From Enterobacteriaceae bacterium UBA2655 (lineage in GTDB: Bacteria; Pseudomonadota; Gammaproteobacteria; Enterobacterales; Enterobacteriaceae), in assembly GCA_002359495.1 (NCBI GenBank), contig DENB01000020.1, positions 50,254 to 62,334 of the forward strand: a stretch of DNA of 12,081 bases, given 5' to 3'. The stretch's first letter is position 1, and every line of letters begins with the position of its first letter. The notes beneath the pieces were generated by a model. That model worked only from the letters and a program-made list of their open reading frames with translations, did no database searches and was not told the DNA's origin. This document shows, piece after piece, positions 7,111-12,081 of the stretch. A program made the translations under genes and the position numbers.

Positions 7111-9807
7111 TTATTCGATGGTGCGTTTGATTTCGATGATTTCAAACACTTCGATCATATCGCCGGTACGGACGTCGTTGTAGTTCTTCACGCCGATACC
7201 ACACTCCATGCCGTTACGCACTTCGTTGACGTCATCCTTGAAGCGACGCAGTGATTCCAGCTCGCCTTCGTAGATCACCACGTTGTCACGCAGAACGCGG
7301 ATCGGGTTGTGACGCTTAACGATACCTTCGGTAACCATACAACCTGCGATAGCGCCGAATTTCGGTGATTTGAACACGTCGCGCACTTCAGCCAGACCGA
7401 TAATCTGCTGTTTGTACTCCGGTGCCAGCATCCCGCTCATGGCCGCTTTCACTTCGTCGATCAGATTATAGATCACGGAGTAGTAACGCAGATCCAGGCT
7501 TTCCGCTTCGATCACGCGGCGCGCAGAAGCGTCGGCGCGCACGTTGAAGCCAAGGAGAATCGCGTTGGAGGCTGCAGCCAGCGTCGCGTCGGTTTCGGTG
7601 ATGCCACCTACGCCCGAGCCGACAATTTTCACCTTCACTTCGTCGGTGGAGAGTTTCAGCAGGGAGTCGGAGATCGCTTCCACAGAACCCTGAACGTCGG
7701 CTTTCAGCACGATGTTCAGCTCAGAAACTTCGCCTTCGGTCATGTTGGCGAACATGTTTTCCAGTTTAGATTTCTGCTGACGCGCCAGCTTCACTTCGCG
7801 GAATTTGCCCTGACGATAGAGTGCGACTTCACGCGCTTTCTTCTCGTCACGCACCACGGTGGCTTCGTCGCCGGCCGCCGGCACGCCGGACAGACCCAGG
7901 ATCTCAACCGGAATCGACGGACCCGCTTCCAGCACTTCACGGCCCAGCTCGTCACGCATCGCGCGCACGCGGCCATATTCAAAGCCGCACAGCACGATAT
8001 CGCCTTTGTTCAGCGTACCCGCGCGCACCAGTACGGTAGCGACCGGACCGCGACCTTTGTCGAGGAAGGATTCGATCACTACGCCGCTCGCCATGCCCTG
8101 ACGCACAGCGGTCAGCTCCAGTACTTCGGCCTGCAGCAGAATAGCCTGCAGCAGATCGTCGATACCGGTACCCGCTTTCGCAGAGACGTTAACGAACATA
8201 TTTTCGCCGCCCCACTCTTCCGGGATGATGCCGTACTGAGTCAGCTCGTTTTTCACGCGGTCCGCGTCGGCTTCCGGCTTATCGATTTTGTTCACCGCGA
8301 CCACTACCGGTACGCCCGCCGCTTTCGCGTGCTGGATCGCTTCGACAGTTTGCGGCATCACGCCGTCGTCTGCCGCTACCACCAAGATAACGATATCCGT
8401 CGCCTGCGCACCACGCGCACGCATCGCGGTAAACGCGGCGTGGCCCGGGGTGTCGAGGAAGGTGATCATGCCGTTTTCGGTTTCGACGTGGTAAGCACCG
8501 ATATGCTGGGTAATGCCGCCCGCTTCGCCGGAGGCGATTTTGGTCGAACGGATATAGTCCAGCAGCGAGGTTTTACCGTGGTCGACGTGACCCATGATGG
8601 TCACCACCGGCGCGCGAGGCTCCAGCTCAGCGGCGCCGCCGATGTCACGATCGCTCATTACCGCTTCTTCCAGCTCGTTCTCGCGACGCAGGATCACTTT
8701 ATGACCCATCTCTTCCGCGACCAGCTGAGCGGTTTCCTGATCGATAACCTGGTTGATGGTCGCCATCGCGCCCATCTTCATCATCGCTTTGATGACCTGA
8801 GAACCTTTAACCGCCATTTTGTTGGCCAGTTCGGCGACAGTAATGGTTTCGCCAATCTGCACGTCGCGGTTTACCGCCTGCGCGGGCTTGTTGAAGCCCT
8901 GTTGCAGCGCGCTCGGCTTACGATGTTTGCCGCCTTTGCCACCGCGAACAGCGGCGCGCGCTTCTTCACGGTCGGTTTTAGCTTCAGAATGTTTGTTGCC
9001 TTTCTTCGCTGGACGCGCAGCTTTCGTCGTACGCGCGCGCGCACGACCCGCTTCAACCTGGCGGTCGTTTTCGTCTTCAGCCTGACGCGCATGGGTAGAG
9101 GTGGTGACGTGGTAGTCGCCCTTATCTTCTTCCTCTGGTTTTTCCCATTCCGCTGCTTTCTCTTCAGCCAGACGGCGCGCTTCTTCCGCGACGCGGCGGG
9201 CATCTTCTTCGAGCTTACGGCGCGCTTCTTCTTCTGCTTTACGCTTCAGTTCAGCCGCTTCCGCTTCGCGACGGGCTTTATCAGACTGCGCAGCCTTGGT
9301 CATTTCGTCGGTTTGTTGGTTGGTCACTTTATCATTTTCCGCTGCGTCACGTTTCGCCTTCTCAGCGGCTTCGCGCCTGGCTTTTTCATCGGCTTCACGT
9401 TGCGCTTTTTCTTCAGCTTCGCGTCTGGCTTTCTCTTCCGCCTCGTGACGCGCCTTTTCTTCCGCTTCACGCTGCGCCTGCGCTTCGGCTTCAGCCTGAG
9501 CTTGAAGCTCCTCGGCATCGCCCTTCACATAGGTGCGCTTTTTGCGGACTTCGATTTGCACCGATTTACTTTTACCCCCGGTGCCAGGAATATTCAAGGT
9601 GCTACGCGTCTTGCGTTGCAGCGTTAACTTGCCTGAACCGGTGTTACCGCTCTCGCGATTCAGGTGGGACAGTAAGGTTTCTTTCTCGTGCTGGGTCACA
9701 GAGTCGTTTTCAGACTTGCGGATCCCCGCATCAGCAAATTGCTGTACCAGGCGATCTACCGGGGTCTGAATTTCTGCGGCCAGCGATTTTACGGTTACAT
9801 CTGTCAT
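7111..9807 (-). CDS. infB: Translation initiation factor IF2
   Basis: GTPase that brings fMet-tRNA to the 30S subunit and promotes 50S joining. 898 aa (E. coli 890). Order: N1 subdomain (1-50); basic link with [30 protein letters not shown]; a long charged helical repeat region, about 97-218, of [12 protein letters not shown] units; a disordered basic segment; the second IF2_N domain (about 315-375); the G domain with GHVDHGKT at 406-413, DTPGH at 452-456 and NKID at 506-509; then domains II, III and the fMet-tRNA-binding C-terminal domain ending IEIKRTIE. Internal starts for the shorter forms IF2-2 and IF2-3 are conserved (separate entry). The ribosome site is in AGGAAGGAA just before the ATG; the gap to nusA is 17 bases. 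Its partner, the initiator tRNA, is encoded at the head of the same block. Confidence 0.98.
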   Translation of the reverse strand: MTDVTVKSLAAEIQTPVDRLVQQFADAGIRKSENDSVTQHEKETLLSHLNRESGNTGSGKLTLQRKTRSTLNIPGTGGKSKSVQIEVRKKRTYVKGDAEELQAQAEAEAQAQREAEEKARHEAEEKARREAEEKAQREADEKARREAAEKAKRDAAENDKVTNQQTDEMTKAAQSDKARREAEAAELKRKAEEEARRKLEEDARRVAEEARRLAEEKAAEWEKPEEEDKGDYHVTTSTHARQAEDENDRQVEAGRARARTTKAARPAKKGNKHSEAKTDREEARAAVRGGKGGKHRKPSALQQGFNKPAQAVNRDVQIGETITVAELANKMAVKGSQVIKAMMKMGAMATINQVIDQETAQLVAEEMGHKVILRRENELEEAVMSDRDIGGAAELEPRAPVVTIMGHVDHGKTSLLDYIRSTKIASGEAGGITQHIGAYHVETENGMITFLDTPGHAAFTAMRARGAQATDIVILVVAADDGVMPQTVEAIQHAKAAGVPVVVAVNKIDKPEADADRVKNELTQYGIIPEEWGGENMFVNVSAKAGTGIDDLLQAILLQAEVLELTAVRQGMASGVVIESFLDKGRGPVATVLVRAGTLNKGDIVLCGFEYGRVRAMRDELGREVLEAGPSIPVEILGLSGVPAAGDEATVVRDEKKAREVALYRQGKFREVKLARQQKSKLENMFANMTEGEVSELNIVLKADVQGSVEAISDSLLKLSTDEVKVKIVGSGVGGITETDATLAAASNAILLGFNVRADASARRVIEAESLDLRYYSVIYNLIDEVKAAMSGMLAPEYKQQIIGLAEVRDVFKSPKFGAIAGCMVTEGIVKRHNPIRVLRDNVVIYEGELESLRRFKDDVNEVRNGMECGIGVKNYNDVRTGDMIEVFEIIEIKRTIE
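9301..9327 (-). other. Internal start codons for IF2-2 and IF2-3
   Basis: Codon 161 of infB is GTG (9327-9325) and codon 169 is ATG (9303-9301), within [13 protein letters not shown]. They correspond to Val158 and Met165 of E. coli IF2 (DKVSNQQDDMTK), where the two shorter forms begin. Keeping GTG for this Val suggests that the internal start is in use; the ribosome sites are weak, as far as I can see. Confidence 0.6.
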
Positions 9808-9824
9808 GCTGTTCCTTCCTGTTA

Positions 9825-11312
9825 TTATGCGTCATCGCCGAACCAGCAGATATTGCGAGCGGCCATAATCAGCGCGCCGGCTTTTTCATCATCAAGCCCT
9901 TCAATGTCTGTCAAGTCGTCGACTCCTTGCTCGGCGAGATCTTCCAGCGTGCTAACGCCGATCGCCGCCAGGCGGAATGCCAGCGCGCGATCCAGACCGT
10001 CGAGATTCAGAAGATCCTCAGCAGGCTCCTGATTGCCGCGGCTCTCTTCTTTCGCCAGCGCCAGGGTGGTTAACGCATTTTTTGCTCGTTCACGCAGGGC
10101 TTCAATCGTCTCTTCGTCGAGGCCTTCGATCTCCAGCAGCTCGTTAAGCGGCACGTAAGCCAGCTCTTCAAGCGTAGAGAAGCCCTCTTCCACCAGTACG
10201 GTGGCGAAATCTTCGTCGATATCGAGGTGTTTGGTGAACATATCGATCGCTGCATGGGCTTCGGCCTGATGTTTAGCCTGCAGATCGTCGACGGTCATCA
10301 CGTTCAGCTCCCAGCCGCTCAGCTGCGAAGCCAGACGCACGTTTTGGCCATTGCGGCCGATCGCCTGAGCCAGATTTCCGGCTTCTACAGCGATATCCAT
10401 GGTGTGGTTATCTTCATCGACCACAATTGACGCCACGTCGGCCGGGGCCATGGCGTTAATCACAAACTGCGCCGGGTTGTCGTCCCACAGCACAATATCG
10501 ATACGCTCGCCGCCCAGTTCGCTGGAAACGGCCTGAACGCGCGCGCCGCGCATGCCTACGCAGGCGCCTACGGGATCGATACGCTTATCGTTGGTTTTGA
10601 CCGCGATTTTCGCGCGGGAGCCGGGATCGCGGGCAGCCGCTTTGATCTCGATAACTTCTTCGCCGATTTCCGGCACTTCGATGCGGAACAGCTCGATCAG
10701 CATTTCCGGCTTGGAGCGGGTGACAAACAGCTGCGCGCCGCGCGCTTCCGGACGCACGGCGTAAAGCACCCCGCGAATACGGTCGCCGGGACGAAAGTTT
10801 TCGCGCGGCAGCATATCTTCACGCACGATAACGGCTTCAGCGTTGCTGCCGAGATCCAGCGTAATATTGTCGCGGTTCACTTTTTTCACCACGCCGGTGA
10901 TGATATCGCCTTCCTGCTCGCGGAACTGATCCACGACCATCGCGCGCTCGGCTTCGCGTACTTTTTGTACGATAACCTGCTTCGCAGTCTGTGTCGTTAT
11001 GCGGTCAAAGGTCACAGATTCAATCTGGTCTTCAACATAATCACCCAGATTAAGCGCTTCATCTTCGAAGCGGGCTGCGTCCAGAGTGATCTCGCGCGTC
11101 GGCTGCGTGACCTCTTCTACGATCTGCCAACGGCGAAACGTATCGAAATCGCCGCTTTTACGATCGATGCTGACACGCACATCGATCTCTTGCTCATATT
11201 TCTTCTTGGTGGCTGTGGCCAAAGCGCTCTCCAGCGCCTCGAAGATTTTCTCACGCGGCAGGGCTTTTTCGTTAGAAACGGCTTCTACAACAGCTAAGAT
11301 CTCTTTATTCAT
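9825..11312 (-). CDS. nusA: Transcription elongation and termination factor NusA
   Basis: Binds RNA polymerase at the RNA exit channel, enhances pausing and hairpin termination, and acts in antitermination of rRNA operons. 495 aa from ATG at 11312, the E. coli length. Domains: RNAP-binding N-terminal domain (1-125), S1 (about 135-200, [21 protein letters not shown]), KH1 (about 230-275), KH2 (about 300-345, with [22 protein letters not shown]), and two acidic repeats AR1 (about 364-425) and AR2 (about 438-492), which bind the alpha subunit CTD and N protein in E. coli. A TTG five codons upstream is in frame but [24 protein letters not shown] is the family start and GAGG lies 9 bases before it. 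The gene ends in two stop codons in a row, TAATAA. The gap to rimP is 24 bases. Confidence 0.98.
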   Translation of the reverse strand: MNKEILAVVEAVSNEKALPREKIFEALESALATATKKKYEQEIDVRVSIDRKSGDFDTFRRWQIVEEVTQPTREITLDAARFEDEALNLGDYVEDQIESVTFDRITTQTAKQVIVQKVREAERAMVVDQFREQEGDIITGVVKKVNRDNITLDLGSNAEAVIVREDMLPRENFRPGDRIRGVLYAVRPEARGAQLFVTRSKPEMLIELFRIEVPEIGEEVIEIKAAARDPGSRAKIAVKTNDKRIDPVGACVGMRGARVQAVSSELGGERIDIVLWDDNPAQFVINAMAPADVASIVVDEDNHTMDIAVEAGNLAQAIGRNGQNVRLASQLSGWELNVMTVDDLQAKHQAEAHAAIDMFTKHLDIDEDFATVLVEEGFSTLEELAYVPLNELLEIEGLDEETIEALRERAKNALTTLALAKEESRGNQEPAEDLLNLDGLDRALAFRLAAIGVSTLEDLAEQGVDDLTDIEGLDDEKAGALIMAARNICWFGDDA

Positions 11313-11336
11313 CCTGGTTAGCCTCAATCCGGACTT

Positions 11337-11789
11337 TTAAAAGTGGGGGACCAGGTTCGCTTTCTGGACATTGCTCAGCGCGAACACTTCATCGTTACCC
11401 TCAACGGTCACCGTCACCATTTCGCCCTCGACAGACTTAATGATGCCCTGCCATTTGCGGCGGTTTTGCACGGCCATACGCAGCACCAGGCTGACTTCCT
11501 CACCCACAAATCGCGCATAATGCTCAGCGGTAAACAGGGGACGATCGAGGCCTGGCGAGGAGACTTCAAGGTTGTAAGCGACGGTAATGGGATCTTCCAC
11601 ATCAAAGACCGCGCTGACCTGGTGGCTGACATCAGCGCAATCGTCGACATTGATGCCATCTTCACTATCAATATAGACGCGCAGGGTTGATGTGCGACCA
11701 CGAATGAATTCAACACCGACCAGTTCGTAGCCAAGCGCTTCTACCGGAGCTGATACCAACTCTGTCAATTTTTGCTCTAATGTGGACAA
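11337..11789 (-). CDS. rimP: Ribosome maturation factor RimP
   Basis: Binds the free 30S subunit and helps pseudoknot formation and S12 assembly. 150 aa if the start is TTG at 11789-11787 ([25 protein letters not shown]), which equals E. coli RimP. Domain I is about 1-80 (with [15 protein letters not shown] and [13 protein letters not shown]), and the rest is an SH3-like barrel ending [15 protein letters not shown]. No ATG is available: the in-frame choices are TTG 11789, GTG 11795 and TTG 11801. The G-rich SD-like GGGGGTGG (11799-11792) suits the TTG at 11789; the other two starts would lie inside it. First gene after the tRNA and its two terminators. Confidence 0.95.
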   Translation of the reverse strand: MSTLEQKLTELVSAPVEALGYELVGVEFIRGRTSTLRVYIDSEDGINVDDCADVSHQVSAVFDVEDPITVAYNLEVSSPGLDRPLFTAEHYARFVGEEVSLVLRMAVQNRRKWQGIIKSVEGEMVTVTVEGNDEVFALSNVQKANLVPHF

Positions 11790-11806
11790 GCCCACCCCCA
11801 AGACAT

Positions 11807-11826
11807 AAAAAAAGGGCCTATAGCCC
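11807..11826 (-). terminator. Second terminator between the tRNA gene and rimP
   Basis: GGGC (11826-11823, minus strand) pairs with GCCC (11817-11814) around a 5-base loop, followed by seven T residues (11813-11807). The stem is short, so it should leak. It sits only 18 bases before the rimP start codon. Confidence 0.65.
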
Positions 11827-11848
11827 AGTGTTACGATTTCCTGATAAC

Positions 11849-11876
11849 AAAAAACCCCGAAAATTCGGGGCTTTTT
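11849..11876 (-). terminator. First terminator between the tRNA gene and rimP
   Basis: CCCCGA/TCGGGG with up to seven pairs (11855-11861 with 11864-11870) and six T residues after it on the minus strand (11854-11849). T residues on the other side (11872-11876) make it terminator-like on the plus strand as well. E. coli has terminators at this place that allow partial read-through from metY into rimP-nusA-infB. Confidence 0.88.
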
Positions 11877-12000
11877 ATGACTGGACCCTGTACGCCGCTA
11901 TGCGGCTCGGCACACAATCCAAAAGAATTTTTTTCAAAACTCACTGAGAATGCGCCCGTCGATGCATACAGTATATTTGAAAAAGAACTCTAAGGGAAAG

Positions 12001-12077
<77 letters not shown>

Positions 12078-12081
12078 TCCG

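Noticed and set aside
8329..9627. 432-codon open frame on the plus strand opposite infB
   Set aside because: Its Phe/Arg-rich end simply mirrors the Glu/Ala/Lys/Arg repeat codons of IF2; not a membrane protein gene.
11965..11980. TACTGTATGC resembling a LexA half site, and TATACT resembling a -10 box, after the tRNA gene
   Set aside because: No second LexA half at the right distance, and no acceptable -35 box at 16-18 bases from TATACT; most likely chance in an AT-rich spacer.

Overview
The window is the conserved metY-rimP-nusA-infB-rbfA-truB-rpsO-pnp-nlpI-yrbN-deaD block of a gammaproteobacterium. Every gene I can support lies on the minus strand, so transcription runs from base 12081 towards base 1. 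Gene order, protein lengths (PNPase 711 aa, NusA 495, NlpI 294, TruB 314, S15 89, RimP 150) and residue-level similarity to the Escherichia coli proteins as I remember them place it in the Enterobacterales, probably Enterobacteriaceae or a close relative but not Escherichia. IF2 is 898 aa, RbfA is 135 aa and DeaD has a different N-terminus. The ERIC element fits the same group. I cannot fix the genus.

Layout, in transcription order. An initiator tRNA-fMet gene (12077-12001) is followed by a 211-base spacer with two tandem intrinsic terminators. Then come rimP, nusA and infB, closely packed (24 and 17 base gaps). A strong hairpin separates infB from rbfA. rbfA and truB overlap by one base. The 283-base truB-rpsO spacer is mostly repeat: a complete ERIC element of about 128 bp that ends exactly at the -35 box of the rpsO promoter, plus a second shortened ERIC-like hairpin next to the truB stop codon. 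rpsO ends at a strong terminator. The 309-base rpsO-pnp spacer carries that terminator, the RNase III-type leader hairpin of pnp and, on the plus strand, the expected place of the small RNA SraG. pnp starts at TTG and ends at a terminator. nlpI follows, then the small gene yrbN and the first 502 codons of deaD, which the window edge cuts.

The genes form one functional set: initiation (initiator tRNA, IF2), 30S assembly (RimP, RbfA, S15), rRNA and tRNA modification (TruB), transcription elongation and termination (NusA), and RNA decay and remodelling (PNPase, DeaD). Several are known cold-shock genes in E. coli (nusA, infB, rbfA, pnp, deaD). NlpI is the outlier: an outer-membrane lipoprotein adaptor for the Prc protease.

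I see no novel multi-gene system. The points of interest are small: a yrbN whose conserved 26-codon frame is broken by TAA at codon 19, ERIC-derived DNA filling the region upstream of the rpsO promoter, a G46-type metY, a candidate SraG, and several RNA hairpins in the spacers.
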